64,000 nucleotides of DNA from positions 3,237,501 to 3,301,500 of the forward strand of contig NZ_CP020474.1 in the NCBI RefSeq assembly GCF_002080415.1, given 5' to 3'. Made by a program: the position numbers and the translations under genes. How positions within the stretch are numbered: position 1 is the first letter of the stretch; every line of letters begins with the position of its first letter. The DNA is from Roseovarius mucosus (lineage in GTDB: Bacteria; Pseudomonadota; Alphaproteobacteria; Rhodobacterales; Rhodobacteraceae). Of the stretch, positions 50,072-59,069 are shown one piece after another. The notes under the pieces are model-generated. The model was not told the DNA's origin. It did no database searches and saw nothing but the letters and a program-made list of their open reading frames with translations.

Positions 50072-50980
50072 ATGCGTGTGATCTTCATGGGAACGCCGGA
50101 TTTCTCTGTGCCGGTGCTTGAGGCTTTGGTTGCCGCGGGCCATGAGGTGGCGGCGGTTTATTGCCAGCCGCCGCGCCCGGCGGGACGCGGCAAAAAAGAC
50201 CGCCCCAGCCCGGTGCAGGCGCGCGCCGAAGCGCTTGGCCTGCCGGTGCGCCATCCGGTGAGTTTGAAAGAGGCGGTGGCGCAGGCGGAGTTTGCAGCAC
50301 TCAAGGCCGATGTGGTGGTGGTGGTGGCCTATGGCCTTATCCTGCCGCAGGCTGTGCTCGATGCGCCCACGCGCGGGTGTTTGAACATTCACGCCAGCCT
50401 TTTGCCCCGCTGGCGGGGGGCCGCGCCCATTCACCGCGCCATCATGGCGGGGGATACCGAGACAGGCGTATGCATCATGCAGATGGAGGCGGGGCTCGAC
50501 ACCGGGCCGGTTCTGCTGCGCGAGCCTGTGGCGATTGGCCCCCAAGAAACCACAGGGGAATTGCATGACCGATTGTCTGCCCTTGGCGCGCGGTTGATCG
50601 TCGCGGCATTGGAGCGGCTCGACGCCTTGACGCCAGAGCCACAACCCGAGGCGGGCGTGACCTATGCCGCCAAGATCGACAAATCCGAGGCGCGGGTGGA
50701 TTGGACGCGCCCCGCCACAGAGGTGGACCGGCTGATCCGGGGCCTCTCGCCCTTTCCGGGGGCTTGGTGCGAGGTGGGGGGCGAGCGGATCAAGCTGCTT
50801 TGTTCTGCCATGGCAGAGGCGCACGGCGCGCCGGGTGTCGTTTTGGCGGACGGGTTGACCGTAGCCTGCGGCACGGGATCTGTGCGGCTTTTGCGCTTGC
50901 AACGGGCCGGGCGCGCGGCGCAGGATGCTGACGAGTTCTTGCGCGGCATGCCCTTGCCGCGTGGCACGCAATTGGGGTGA
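50072..50980 (+). CDS. fmt: Methionyl-tRNA formyltransferase
   Basis: A 302-residue enzyme that formylates initiator Met-tRNA using 10-formyl-THF. The ATG at 50072 (after CAGGGGGCGG) sets the standard opening [18 protein letters not shown]. The catalytic region [23 protein letters not shown] (Asn, His) and [12 protein letters not shown] (Asp) are intact, with the C-terminal OB-like domain after about residue 205. It follows the two deformylase genes, so formylation and deformylation are kept together. Confidence 0.95.
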   Translation: MRVIFMGTPDFSVPVLEALVAAGHEVAAVYCQPPRPAGRGKKDRPSPVQARAEALGLPVRHPVSLKEAVAQAEFAALKADVVVVVAYGLILPQAVLDAPTRGCLNIHASLLPRWRGAAPIHRAIMAGDTETGVCIMQMEAGLDTGPVLLREPVAIGPQETTGELHDRLSALGARLIVAALERLDALTPEPQPEAGVTYAAKIDKSEARVDWTRPATEVDRLIRGLSPFPGAWCEVGGERIKLLCSAMAEAHGAPGVVLADGLTVACGTGSVRLLRLQRAGRAAQDADEFLRGMPLPRGTQLG

Positions 50981-50984
50981 CGCG

Positions 50985-51227
50985 ATGTTCATGCAGCTAT
51001 TCGGTACGGTGGTGATCGCGGGCATCGTGGGTTACGCCAGCGAAAAGAGCGGGTTCACCCGCAATGGCTATTTGCCCTCGATCATCATCTGCATCGGCGG
51101 CGCGTTTCTGTTTTACTTTGTCCGGATCATGTTCGGTATCCGCTTTGGCGCGCCGGGGATTGATGCGATCCTGTCCTCAATCGGGGCGCTGATCATCGTG
51201 CCGACCCATTGGCGCAATCGGAGGTAA
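50985..51227 (+). CDS. Small membrane protein
   Basis: An 80-residue protein with two to three hydrophobic segments (about 4-20, 28-48 and 57-72) and a basic end (THWRNRR). It starts four bases after fmt. It is not clearly a family member, though it has the size and tone of GlsB/YeaQ-type stress membrane proteins, as does the next gene. Confidence 0.7.
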   Translation: MFMQLFGTVVIAGIVGYASEKSGFTRNGYLPSIIICIGGAFLFYFVRIMFGIRFGAPGIDAILSSIGALIIVPTHWRNRR

Positions 51228-51230
51228 GGC

Positions 51231-51470
51231 ATGGGCATCATCGGGCTTTTGATCGTGGGGATTGCGGCCGGGTTTCTGGCGACGCGGTTGATGCGGGTTG
51301 AGGTGGGCGTGGTGCCCACCATTCTGATCGGCATTGCCGGAACGCTGATCGGGGCGGTGGTCATTCGCATGGTGCTGATGATCACGGGTTTTCTTGGCGG
51401 GTTGATCGGTGCGGTTCTGGGCGCGATGCTGCTCGTCTGGCTGTGGAAGATGATCGGTCAGCGGCGCTGA
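51231..51470 (+). CDS. GlsB/YeaQ/YmgE-like small membrane protein
   Basis: A 79-residue protein with three hydrophobic stretches rich in Gly (GIIGLLIVGIAAGFLATRLM, then ILIGIAGTLIGAVVI and FLGGLIGAVLGAMLLVWLW). The Gly-zipper pattern and length fit transglycosylase-associated, GlsB-type proteins linked to envelope stress. AGGTAAGGC precedes the ATG. It meets the TRIC gene tail to tail. Confidence 0.75.
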   Translation: MGIIGLLIVGIAAGFLATRLMRVEVGVVPTILIGIAGTLIGAVVIRMVLMITGFLGGLIGAVLGAMLLVWLWKMIGQRR

Positions 51471-51473
51471 GGT

Positions 51474-52097
51474 TTATTGCCGTGGCGGGCGCGCCCGGTA
51501 GACCGGCAGCCGCCAGCCAAGCGTGAGAGAGCCCACGCGCAGCGCCCACGTCAGGGCGGCGCAGGTGCCCAAGATCACAAGCGGATCGTTGGTGAGCGTT
51601 GCGGCAATCACTGCGCCCAAGGCTCCGGCAAAGGCGGCGGTCACGTAAAGCTCGCCCTGTTTGAGCACAAGTGGCACCTCGTTGCAGACCACATCGCGCA
51701 TCAGCCCGCCCATACAGCCCGTGACCATGCCCATCAGCACCACGATCACCGGGCTTTGCCCCATCACCATCGCCGCACTTACGCCCGCAGGCACCGCCAC
51801 GGCCAGCGCGAAACTGTCGAGCCAGAGCAAGAGACGATAGCGGCTTTCGACCAGATGAGCGGTGAAAAACACAAAAAGGGCGGCGACGCAGGCAATGAGG
51901 ATATAGTTGGGATTGCCCAGCCAGAAGACCGGGTTGCGATCCAAAAGCACATCCCGCAGCGTGCCACCGCCGACCGCCGTCAGGCAGGCGATAAAGGCAA
52001 AGCCCACGATGTCGAGTTGTTGGCGCGAGGCCACAAGCGCGCCGGTCAGCGCAAAGATCAGCACTGAAGCGTAATCGAGCAGGATGAGCGCGCTCAT
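51474..52097 (-). CDS. TRIC-family (UPF0126) cation channel
   Basis: A 207-residue membrane protein with seven hydrophobic segments in two repeated halves. Each half has the family signature: [45 protein letters not shown] and the second-half copy [24 protein letters not shown] (GGGxxRD type). Bacterial TRIC proteins form monovalent cation channels. The start overlaps the rnhA stop (ATGA). Confidence 0.9.
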   Translation of the reverse strand: MSALILLDYASVLIFALTGALVASRQQLDIVGFAFIACLTAVGGGTLRDVLLDRNPVFWLGNPNYILIACVAALFVFFTAHLVESRYRLLLWLDSFALAVAVPAGVSAAMVMGQSPVIVVLMGMVTGCMGGLMRDVVCNEVPLVLKQGELYVTAAFAGALGAVIAATLTNDPLVILGTCAALTWALRVGSLTLGWRLPVYRARPPRQ

Positions 52098-52561
52098 CCT
52101 TTGGCCTTGCTTGGCTTGTAGGGGGCCATACCAGCGCGGGCCAGTTCATCGGCGCGCTCGTTCTCGGGGTGGCCTGCATGGCCCTTGACCCATTCCCATG
52201 TGACGGTGTGGCGTTTCTGCGCCTCGTCCAGCCGTTGCCAAAGCTCGACATTCTTGACCGGCTTTTTGTCGGCGGTGCGCCAGCCGTTGCGTTTCCAGCC
52301 GTGCATCCAGCCGGTCACACCATTTTTGACATAGGCGCTGTCGGTGACGATGGTGATGGTTGAGGGGCGCGACAGCGCCTCAAGCGCGGCAATGGCGGCC
52401 CAAAGCTCCATCCGGTTGTTGGTGGTATCGGCCTCGCCCCCCGAGAGTTCGCGCTCCTTGAGAATGGCGTCGCCGTCGATGGCGCGCATCAGCACCCCCC
52501 AGCCACCGGGGCCGGGATTGCCGGAACAGGCCCCGTCAGTATAGGCGAAAAGCGCGGGCAT
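52094..52561 (-). CDS. rnhA: Ribonuclease HI
   Basis: A 155-residue enzyme that cuts RNA in RNA-DNA hybrids. The active-site residues are Asp9 ([16 protein letters not shown]), Glu52 (NNRMELWAA), Asp74 ([11 protein letters not shown]) and Asp138 (NERADELAR). The basic handle region [20 protein letters not shown] is present. The start overlaps the DUF3429 stop by one base, and the stop overlaps the TRIC start. Confidence 0.96.
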   Translation of the reverse strand: MPALFAYTDGACSGNPGPGGWGVLMRAIDGDAILKERELSGGEADTTNNRMELWAAIAALEALSRPSTITIVTDSAYVKNGVTGWMHGWKRNGWRTADKKPVKNVELWQRLDEAQKRHTVTWEWVKGHAGHPENERADELARAGMAPYKPSKAKG

Positions 52562-53013
52562 CAGAGCAACACCCCCACCGCAAGGCAGCCGATCACCACC
52601 GCCGTTAGCAGCACCCGCAACGCCATCCACCAAGGCGGGGTGAGGCCCCATCGCCAGAATTGCCAATCCAGCGCCAAAAGGCCTGCAAAACCGAAGATGA
52701 GGCTTGTTCCCGCCGAGGTTGGCCCGCCGCCGGTCATGAAAAACGCCCAAAGGGCCGGAATGACCGAAAGGCCATAGCAGATGCTTGCCATCGTGCCCGT
52801 CGCCCGCGTGGCGAAACCCCAGAGCACGCCCGACATGAACGACAGGATCACCGCGCCGTAAAAAAGCATCACATAGGGTCCGGCAAAGCGCGGCCCGATG
52901 GTCTGCACGGTCCAGAGGCCGAGGTCGGGCAGGACCACGGTCAGTGCCCCCCAGAGAAAGGGCAAGAGGCCGGCAAGGCCAAGAAAGAGCGGGGCGCGGG
53001 GTATCATCTGCAT
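52561..53013 (-). CDS. DUF3429 family membrane protein
   Basis: A 150-residue protein with about five hydrophobic segments. It begins [31 protein letters not shown] and has [23 protein letters not shown] in the middle, the DUF3429 pattern. Start is ATG at 53013 or the second ATG at 53007; no strong ribosome site is seen for either. It heads a three-gene unit with rnhA and the TRIC channel. Function is unknown. Confidence 0.8.
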   Translation of the reverse strand: MQMIPRAPLFLGLAGLLPFLWGALTVVLPDLGLWTVQTIGPRFAGPYVMLFYGAVILSFMSGVLWGFATRATGTMASICYGLSVIPALWAFFMTGGGPTSAGTSLIFGFAGLLALDWQFWRWGLTPPWWMALRVLLTAVVIGCLAVGVLL

Positions 53014-53140
53014 GGCGCGCAAAATGACCCGAGGGGCGCGCAGAGACAAGGGGGAAAGCCGTGCATTCGCGTTCCATGCGCCGCTTCTTTGCCTCTCACG
53101 AAGGGCTGGACCGATGCGGGCAACGTGATAGGTAAAGCGC

Positions 53141-54565
53141 ATGACCCACACTCCCACCTTGGCCCCAGCCACCCCCGCTTTCATCGACGCGCTGCGCGCG
53201 CGCCTGCCCGCGCCCGTGTTCCGCGAGGCCACGCCCGGCTATTTTGAGGAGCCGCGCGGTCGCTGGCAGGGGCAGGGCGTGGTTCTGGCCCCCGGCAACA
53301 CCGAAGACGTGGCCGAGATTGTCCGTGCCTGTGCCGCTGCGCGCGTGCCGGTGGTGCCCTATGGCGGCGGCACCGGCCTTGTGGGGGGGCAGATCGCCCC
53401 CGGTGGCCCGACGCCGGTGATCCTGAGCCTTGAGCGGATGCGCGCGGTGCGCGGCATTTATCCGGCGGAAAACGTGATCGTGGTCGAGGCAGGGGCGATC
53501 CTGCAAGATATCCATACCGCCGCCGCCGAAGTGGACCGGCTCTTCCCGCTCAGCATCGCCGCCAAGGGATCGGCGCGGATCGGCGGCAACCTTGCCACCA
53601 ATGCGGGCGGCGTCAATGTGCTGCGCTATGGCAATGCGCGCGATTTGTGTCTGGGGCTAGAGGCGGTGATGCCCGATGGGCGCATCTGGAATGGTCTGAA
53701 ACGCCTGCGCAAGGACAACACAGGCTATGATCTGCGCAACCTTCTGATCGGGTCCGAGGGGACCTTGGGGGTGATCACTGCTGCGGCGCTCAAGCTTTCA
53801 CCGCGCCCCATGGGCGAGGGCACGGCGCTGATGGTGGTCGAGGGACCGCGCGCCGCGCTTGACCTTTTGGCGCTGGCGCGTGCGCGCATCGGCGAGGGGG
53901 TCAGCGCGTTCGAGATCATGCACCGAGCCGGGCTCGAGTTTCTGGCCGAGACCTTGCCCGATATCCGCCAGCCTTTTGCCAAGATGCCTGAATGGTTCGT
54001 GCTGATCGACGTGGGGCTTGCCAGTGGGCTTGATCCGGCGGCGGTGTTGGAGGGATTATTCGCCGAGGCGTTCGAGGCTGGGCTGGTCAGCGACGGCATG
54101 ATCGCGCAATCCGAAACCCAGCGGCATCAGTTCTGGGAGGTGCGTGAGCAAATTCCAGAGGCCAACCGGCGCATCGGATCCATCAGTTCGCATGACATTT
54201 CGCTGCCGATGTCGCTGATCCCCGATTTTATCGTGCAGGCGAATGCGGTGATCGCTGGGATCGGCGCGTTCCGGATCAACTGTTTTGGGCATCTGGGCGA
54301 TGGCAACCTGCATTACAACGTCTTTCCCATGCCGGGGCGGGGACGTGCGGATCATGTGGCGGAGCGCGACGAGATCAAGCGTGCGGTGCATGATCTGGTG
54401 CATGAGATGGGCGGATCGGTAAGCGCCGAACATGGCATCGGGCGGCTCAAGGTCGAGGATCTGGAGCGCTATGGTGATCCGGTGAAATTGGACGCGATGC
54501 GCGCGATCAAGACGGCGCTCGATCCTCTGGGAATCATGAATCCGGGGGCGGTGCTGCGGGGTTAA
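53141..54565 (+). CDS. FAD-binding oxidase, GlcD / D-2-hydroxyacid dehydrogenase type
   Basis: A 474-residue flavoenzyme of the vanillyl-alcohol-oxidase fold. The FAD domain has VPYGGGTGLVGGQIAP (near 70-85), IGGNLATNAGGVNVLRYGNARD and DLRNLLIGSEGTLGVITAAALKL; the cap domain ends with NCFGHLGDGNLHYNVF (catalytic/metal His pair) and SAEHGIGRLK. This order fits D-lactate, glycolate or D-2-hydroxyglutarate dehydrogenases; the stand-alone form without GlcE/GlcF points to D-lactate or 2-hydroxyglutarate. The exact substrate cannot be read from sequence. Confidence 0.9.
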   Translation: MTHTPTLAPATPAFIDALRARLPAPVFREATPGYFEEPRGRWQGQGVVLAPGNTEDVAEIVRACAAARVPVVPYGGGTGLVGGQIAPGGPTPVILSLERMRAVRGIYPAENVIVVEAGAILQDIHTAAAEVDRLFPLSIAAKGSARIGGNLATNAGGVNVLRYGNARDLCLGLEAVMPDGRIWNGLKRLRKDNTGYDLRNLLIGSEGTLGVITAAALKLSPRPMGEGTALMVVEGPRAALDLLALARARIGEGVSAFEIMHRAGLEFLAETLPDIRQPFAKMPEWFVLIDVGLASGLDPAAVLEGLFAEAFEAGLVSDGMIAQSETQRHQFWEVREQIPEANRRIGSISSHDISLPMSLIPDFIVQANAVIAGIGAFRINCFGHLGDGNLHYNVFPMPGRGRADHVAERDEIKRAVHDLVHEMGGSVSAEHGIGRLKVEDLERYGDPVKLDAMRAIKTALDPLGIMNPGAVLRG

Positions 54566-54578
54566 CCCGTGCTGCTGC

Positions 54579-55544
54579 CTATGCGTCGCCGTCAGAGCGC
54601 CCGGGCCAGAGCGGATGCGCCACCGGGTCCTTGGCCTGCCAGAAATACGCGGCGAAAATCTGGGCGTAGGAGCGATAGACATAGCCATCGTTGCGCCGCA
54701 GGTAATGGTCGCGCCGCGCCGCATAGAGCGCGGGCAGGCGATACCATGCCACCTCGGGGTGCATATGATGCACCACATGCAGGTTGTTATTGAGGAAAAT
54801 CCACGCCAAGGGGCCGCGATCCTCGATCAGTACGGTACGGCCGCTGGCGCGCAGATGGGCGCGATGCTCTAGAAAGGTGCGGATTTTCAGGATCGCCAAG
54901 CCCAGCCAGACCGCCAGCAGATAGGCCCAGACCGGCATCGGCACAATCCACAGCCAAGCCAGCACCAGCGCCACCGCCGGGATATGCCAGAGCCAAGCAT
55001 CGCGCACGGCACGGTCGCCTGTCTTGATCGCCTGCCAATCGCTGCGCAGAAAAGAGATCTGCGCCACCATTGGCCCGATCAGCATCCGCCCCGCCAGCGT
55101 GTTGTTGAACCGCAGCACCGCCCGCACCCAACCCGGCAGCCGCACCCAGACAGTCGGATCAAGGTAATTCGCCTCGGGGTCATCATAGGGGTCGGTGAGA
55201 AATTCGTCGCGGTGATGCGCAAGATGGGTGTCGCGGAACCTTGCATAGGGGATAGCAAGGCAGAGGGCGGGAAAGACCAGCGTTTCATTCAGGCGCTGAG
55301 AGCGGAACGGGTGCCCGTGCAGCGCCTCATGGCAGAGCGAGGAATGAAGGGCGATGGCGAGGCCGGTGACGACAATGCCAAGCGGCAACGCGAGGGCCGA
55401 CGCCGCAGTGGTGCCAAAGATCCACATCGCGTAGCAGAGCGCCAGCAGGCCAAGCGTGGGCCATTCAACGCGAGCCGCCTGCCGCGTCTTGGGCGGCTGT
55501 CTGCCTGCTTCGGGGCGCGCGTTCAGCTGCGATGGGGCGTGCAT
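54579..55544 (-). CDS. Membrane fatty acid desaturase family protein
   Basis: A 321-residue di-iron membrane enzyme. Three His boxes are visible: HEALHGH (72-78), HLAHH (107-111) and HVVHHMHP (near 258-265). Four to five hydrophobic segments flank them. AAAAGGA precedes the ATG. The family covers fatty acid desaturases and beta-carotene hydroxylase relatives; the WYRLPALYAARRDHYLRRN tail is common in the alphaproteobacterial desaturase branch. It is divergent from the XRE regulator, which may control it. Confidence 0.88.
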   Translation of the reverse strand: MHAPSQLNARPEAGRQPPKTRQAARVEWPTLGLLALCYAMWIFGTTAASALALPLGIVVTGLAIALHSSLCHEALHGHPFRSQRLNETLVFPALCLAIPYARFRDTHLAHHRDEFLTDPYDDPEANYLDPTVWVRLPGWVRAVLRFNNTLAGRMLIGPMVAQISFLRSDWQAIKTGDRAVRDAWLWHIPAVALVLAWLWIVPMPVWAYLLAVWLGLAILKIRTFLEHRAHLRASGRTVLIEDRGPLAWIFLNNNLHVVHHMHPEVAWYRLPALYAARRDHYLRRNDGYVYRSYAQIFAAYFWQAKDPVAHPLWPGRSDGDA

Positions 55545-55601
55545 TCTGGGTCCTTTTGATGTGCATCTTCCTCTGACAGTCGTTTCAATCTTCTGAGTGC
55601 G

Positions 55602-55616
55602 CCATTTCGGAAATGG
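55602..55616. promoter_or_regulatory. Palindrome between the desaturase and XRE genes
   Basis: CCATTTC-G-GAAATGG is a perfect 7-base inverted repeat 58 bases upstream of the desaturase start and 37 before the XRE start. A helix-turn-helix regulator dimer could bind it. Confidence 0.5.
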
Positions 55617-55635
55617 TTAACATTTCTCCGCAACT

Positions 55636-55649
55636 GTGATTATAGTCAC
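55636..55649. promoter_or_regulatory. Second palindrome, next to the XRE start codon
   Basis: GTGATTATAGTCAC is symmetrical except for one pair and ends three bases before the XRE start codon. It occupies the place of the ribosome site, which is absent, so it suits autorepression. Confidence 0.45.
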
Positions 55650-55652
55650 CGC

Positions 55653-56516
55653 ATGTCCAAAAAAATCGACAAACGCCTGCGGGCCACCCTGTTTCGAAAC
55701 CGGCTGACCGAGGCGATGCGCCGTCGGGGCAGCAATCAGAGCATTTTGGCGCGGGCGATTGAGGTGGATCGCTCGACCGTGTCGCAATTGCTCAAGGGCG
55801 ATGCTGCGCGGCTGCCCAATGCGCAGGTGGTGGGGGAATGCGCCTCGGCGCTAGGGGTCTCTGCCGATTGGCTGTTGGGCCTGACCGACCGACCCGAAAC
55901 CGCCGCCGATATGCTGGCCAACACGCTGTCGTTGACCGAGGCCCCACGCGCCCTTGTCGATGAACAGATTTTCGCGTGGCACAAGGAGGCGGCGGGATAC
56001 AAAATCCGCCATGTGCCGGCCGCGCTGCCCGATATGCTCAAGACCCGCGCAATGCTGGAATGGGAATATGCGCCGCATCTGGGCCGTTCCACCGATCAGG
56101 CGATTGGCGCATCAGAGGATCGCATGGCCTGGATGCGGGCGGCGCGGTCGGATTACGAGATTGCTTTGCCGCTGTATGAGATCGAGAGTTTCGCGCGCGG
56201 CGAGGGCTATTATCGCGGGTTGCCCGCAGATCTGCGCCGCGCGCAGCTTGATCACCTGATTGCCACGACGACGCAGCTCTATCCGCGCCTGCGGCTTTAT
56301 CTCTTTGACGCGCGGCGGGTTTATTCCGCGCCGATCACGCTTTTTGGGCCGCTGCTGGCGGTGCTCTATCTTGGGCGCAACTATATGGTGTTTCGCGACA
56401 CCGAACGTATCGAGGCGATCACGTTACATTTCGACGGGCTGGTGCGCGAGGCAGGGGTGACGGCGCGGGAGATCCCCGCGCATCTGCGCGCGTTGCGTGA
56501 CGGGCTGGTGCGATAG
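55653..56516 (+). CDS. XRE-type helix-turn-helix regulator with a Rhodobacterales-specific C-terminal domain
   Basis: A 287-residue regulator. Residues 15-75 form the Cro/C1-type DNA-binding domain (QSILARAIEVDRSTVSQLLKG, then LGVSADWLLGLTDRPE). The remaining 210 residues are a separate domain with no metal or nucleotide motif I recognise; it includes MLEWEYAPHLG, PLYEIESFARGEGYYRGLP and LYLGRNYMVFRDTERIEAITLHFDGLV. No Shine-Dalgarno is visible. The divergent desaturase gene is the best target candidate. Confidence 0.82.
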   Translation: MSKKIDKRLRATLFRNRLTEAMRRRGSNQSILARAIEVDRSTVSQLLKGDAARLPNAQVVGECASALGVSADWLLGLTDRPETAADMLANTLSLTEAPRALVDEQIFAWHKEAAGYKIRHVPAALPDMLKTRAMLEWEYAPHLGRSTDQAIGASEDRMAWMRAARSDYEIALPLYEIESFARGEGYYRGLPADLRRAQLDHLIATTTQLYPRLRLYLFDARRVYSAPITLFGPLLAVLYLGRNYMVFRDTERIEAITLHFDGLVREAGVTAREIPAHLRALRDGLVR

Positions 56517-56528
56517 CGGCGCTATCGC
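56510..56528. terminator. Bidirectional hairpin between XRE and fliJ ends
   Basis: GCGATAGC (56510-56517) pairs with GCTATCGC (56521-56528) around GGC. It spans the XRE stop codon and ends just before the convergent fliJ stop (56530), a fitting place for a shared stop signal. There is no U-run on either strand. Confidence 0.55.
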
Positions 56529-56529
56529 G

Positions 56530-56946
56530 TTACCGCGTGCGACGGGGCAGGGTGGCGTTGTCTTCGGCCTCGGCGCGGGCCGCGTGCAGGGCGCGGCGGC
56601 TAAGGTCCGCGCGCTCTTGCAGGATCTGCTGGCGGCGTTGGTGCTGCGAGAAGTCCTGTTCCACGGCGGCGCGCTCTTGCCGCGTGCGGGCCATCTGACT
56701 GCGCGTCGCCTCAAGCTGCTGCACCAGGGTGCGCCCCATGAAATGCGCCGTGCTCAGTTGGCCGGGGGTCATCGGCTCGGCCGGGGCCTGTGCGCTCTGG
56801 TCGAGCATTTGACCCAGTCGGTCGGCCATGTCGAATTGCTGCATTTCCTGCCGCCGCAAATGGCCAAGCTGCATGGAGAGGTGCCCCAACTCGCGGTTTT
56901 CCTGCCGGGCCATCAGGGTCAGCAGGCGGTGCTGGCGCGCGCTCAT
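56530..56946 (-). CDS. fliJ: FliJ-like flagellar export protein
   Basis: A 138-residue, almost entirely helical protein rich in Gln, Arg and Leu (LLTLMARQENRELGHLSMQLGHLRRQEMQQ, LVQQLEATRSQMARTRQERAAVEQDFSQHQ). It forms a long coiled coil, as FliJ does when it sits in the FliI hexamer. Sequence likeness to FliJ is weak, as is usual, so position decides: it follows fliI with an ATGA overlap and closes the operon. Confidence 0.78.
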   Translation of the reverse strand: MSARQHRLLTLMARQENRELGHLSMQLGHLRRQEMQQFDMADRLGQMLDQSAQAPAEPMTPGQLSTAHFMGRTLVQQLEATRSQMARTRQERAAVEQDFSQHQRRQQILQERADLSRRALHAARAEAEDNATLPRRTR

Positions 56947-58277
56947 GCGGCACCGCCTGTCAGCGCGCAAAGGGCGCTGATGCTGTCCTCAAGGCTGGCG
57001 GGTTCATGGATATCCTGCCGGATAAAGGCCTCGATCCGGGGCCAGAGGGTGACGGCCTCGTCAAGCGTGGCGTCTTGGCCGGGGGAATAGGCACCCATGA
57101 GCATCATGTCGCGGTTCTCCATATACAGGGCAATGAGGCGGCGCAGGCGCATGGCGGCTGCGTGGTGGGGTTTCTCGGCGATGTCCTTCATCACACGGCT
57201 CACCGATTGGGTGAGGTCGATGGCGGGATAGATGCCCATCTGCGCCTGATTGCGCGAAAGCACGAAATGCCCGTCGAGAATGGCGCGGGCCGTGTCCACA
57301 ACGGGATCGTTGGTGGTGTCGTCGCCATCGGCCAGAATGGTATAGAACGCGGTGATGCTGCCCTGACCGGGCAGGCCCGGACCGGCGCGCTCGATCAGGC
57401 CGGGGATCATCGAGATGACAGAGGGCGTATAGCCCTTGGCGGTGGGTTGCTCGCCCAATGCCAGACCGATTTCGCGGCGGGCATGCGCCACGCGCGTGAG
57501 GCTGTCCATGATCAGCATGACCTGCTTGCCCTGATCGCGGAAATATTCGGCAATCGCGGTGGCGCGATGTGCCGCGCGCAGCCGCAGAAGCGGCGAGCGG
57601 TCGGCGGGCACGGCGACGACACAGGTCTTGGCGCGGTTCTCACCGGTCATGACCTTGGAGACGAAATCGCCCACTTCGCGGGCGCGTTCCCCGATCAACC
57701 CAACGACAATCACATCGGCAGAGGTGTAGCGGGTCATCATTTCGATGAGCACGGATTTACCGACGCCCGAGCCTGCGATGATGCCCACGCGCTGACCGCG
57801 CCCGACGGTGAGGGCGGCGTTGATCACGCGCACGCCAACATCAAGCGGGGCATCGACGGGCTGGCGCGCAAGCGGGTTTTGTTCGCGGCCCGAGAGCGGG
57901 CGGGTTTCCGGGCAATCGGGCGGACCATAGCCGTCAAGCGGCGCGCCTTCCGCATCAAGCACGCGGCCCAAGAGGGCGTCGCCCATGGCGGCGTTGTGAC
58001 CGCCGCGCATCTTGTGCACCTGACAGCCATGGGTGATGCGCGCACCGGGTTGATCGAGAAAGAGCAGGTTGCGGCCATTGGCAAAGCCCACGATTTCGCC
58101 GGTGGCGCCCTTGCCATCCTCGGTGTCTATGTGGCAGCGCGTGCCGGGGCTGGCAGGAAAGCCCGCACATTCGAGGATGAGACCATCATAGCGCAGCACC
58201 TGACCTGAATAGCCGGGGGGCGGCACCTCGGTCATGGCCTCGGTGGCCTGTGCGAGACGCGCCAGAAGATCGGTCAT
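56943..58277 (-). CDS. fliI: Flagellar export ATPase FliI
   Basis: A 444-residue ATPase that drives export of flagellar proteins. The Walker A loop is in GIIAGSGVGKSVLIEMM (near 160-175); the Walker B region reads KQVMLIMDSLTRVAHARREIGLALGEQPTAKGYTPSVISMIPGLIERAG, the FliI/YscN signature. N-terminal beta-barrel and C-terminal helical domains are of normal size. Coupled by ATGA overlaps to fliH upstream and fliJ downstream. Confidence 0.95.
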   Translation of the reverse strand: MTDLLARLAQATEAMTEVPPPGYSGQVLRYDGLILECAGFPASPGTRCHIDTEDGKGATGEIVGFANGRNLLFLDQPGARITHGCQVHKMRGGHNAAMGDALLGRVLDAEGAPLDGYGPPDCPETRPLSGREQNPLARQPVDAPLDVGVRVINAALTVGRGQRVGIIAGSGVGKSVLIEMMTRYTSADVIVVGLIGERAREVGDFVSKVMTGENRAKTCVVAVPADRSPLLRLRAAHRATAIAEYFRDQGKQVMLIMDSLTRVAHARREIGLALGEQPTAKGYTPSVISMIPGLIERAGPGLPGQGSITAFYTILADGDDTTNDPVVDTARAILDGHFVLSRNQAQMGIYPAIDLTQSVSRVMKDIAEKPHHAAAMRLRRLIALYMENRDMMLMGAYSPGQDATLDEAVTLWPRIEAFIRQDIHEPASLEDSISALCALTGGAA

Positions 58278-59065
58278 GCCAGCCCCCCGTCGCGTTCGGC
58301 GATCACATCGGAGAAGGTGATATCTTCCATGCGAATGCGCAGATCCCCGCGCCCCAAGGTGGTGTCGGGCGACAGCCGCCCCTTGGCCAATGGGCTAAAA
58401 TCCTTGATATGCGGTTTGATCGCCATAAGGTCGGCGGGGTTCATCAACACGACGGTATTCTCGGCCCCGGCGGCGATTTGATGGGTGATCTTTTCGATAC
58501 GGCGCAGAAAGGGGCGGGGGGCCTCGTCGATTTTCTGCCCGGCCCGTTGGGTGGCCAATTGGCGCACGGCCAGTTCCAGTTTGGTGCTCAGGTCTGCCAA
58601 ACGTTCGTTTTCGGCGCTGGTGAGGCGGGTGATCGCGGCAGTGAAAGCATCGCGCGTTTCAGCGATATCCTGCGCGGCGGTGGCGCGCGCCTCTTCCAGT
58701 GCTTCGGCGCGGGCGGCGGCGCGGGCGGCCTCGATGTCCTGCAGGGCGGCGGCGTGGCCTTCGGCCCAAGCGACACGGCGCTCGGCCTCGATGTCAAAAG
58801 TGGCCGGGGGTGGCGCAGGGGTGAAGCTGGCGGTGGGTTTCTCTTCGGGCGTTGCGGTGACAGGCGCGGGCTCTGCCTCTGGCGCGGGCGCGCGCAGGGG
58901 GCGCACCACGGTCTGCGGGGCAAAGCTGCTCTCGGCTTGCGTTTCAGGGATGGCAGGATCGCGGCGCTGGAATTGCTGCGAAGAGCGGCGCACCAGCGCC
59001 AGCAGATCCTCGGGCGTAAGTGCGCCGGGCGCGGGGGGAAGGTCAGGGGCAGGCATGGCGGTCAT
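58274..59065 (-). CDS. fliH: FliH-like flagellar assembly protein
   Basis: A 263-residue protein between fliG and fliI. The N-terminal 100 residues are Pro/Ala-rich and look flexible; a long coiled coil follows (AWAEGHAAALQDIEAARAAARAEALEEARATAAQDIAETR), then a C-terminal domain with VVLMNPADLMAIKP and LGRGDLRIRMEDITFSD, matching the FliH/YscL end that binds FliI. It regulates the export ATPase. The similarity is modest, but with position the call is solid. Confidence 0.85.
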   Translation of the reverse strand: MTAMPAPDLPPAPGALTPEDLLALVRRSSQQFQRRDPAIPETQAESSFAPQTVVRPLRAPAPEAEPAPVTATPEEKPTASFTPAPPPATFDIEAERRVAWAEGHAAALQDIEAARAAARAEALEEARATAAQDIAETRDAFTAAITRLTSAENERLADLSTKLELAVRQLATQRAGQKIDEAPRPFLRRIEKITHQIAAGAENTVVLMNPADLMAIKPHIKDFSPLAKGRLSPDTTLGRGDLRIRMEDITFSDVIAERDGGLA

Positions 59066-59069
59066 GGTC

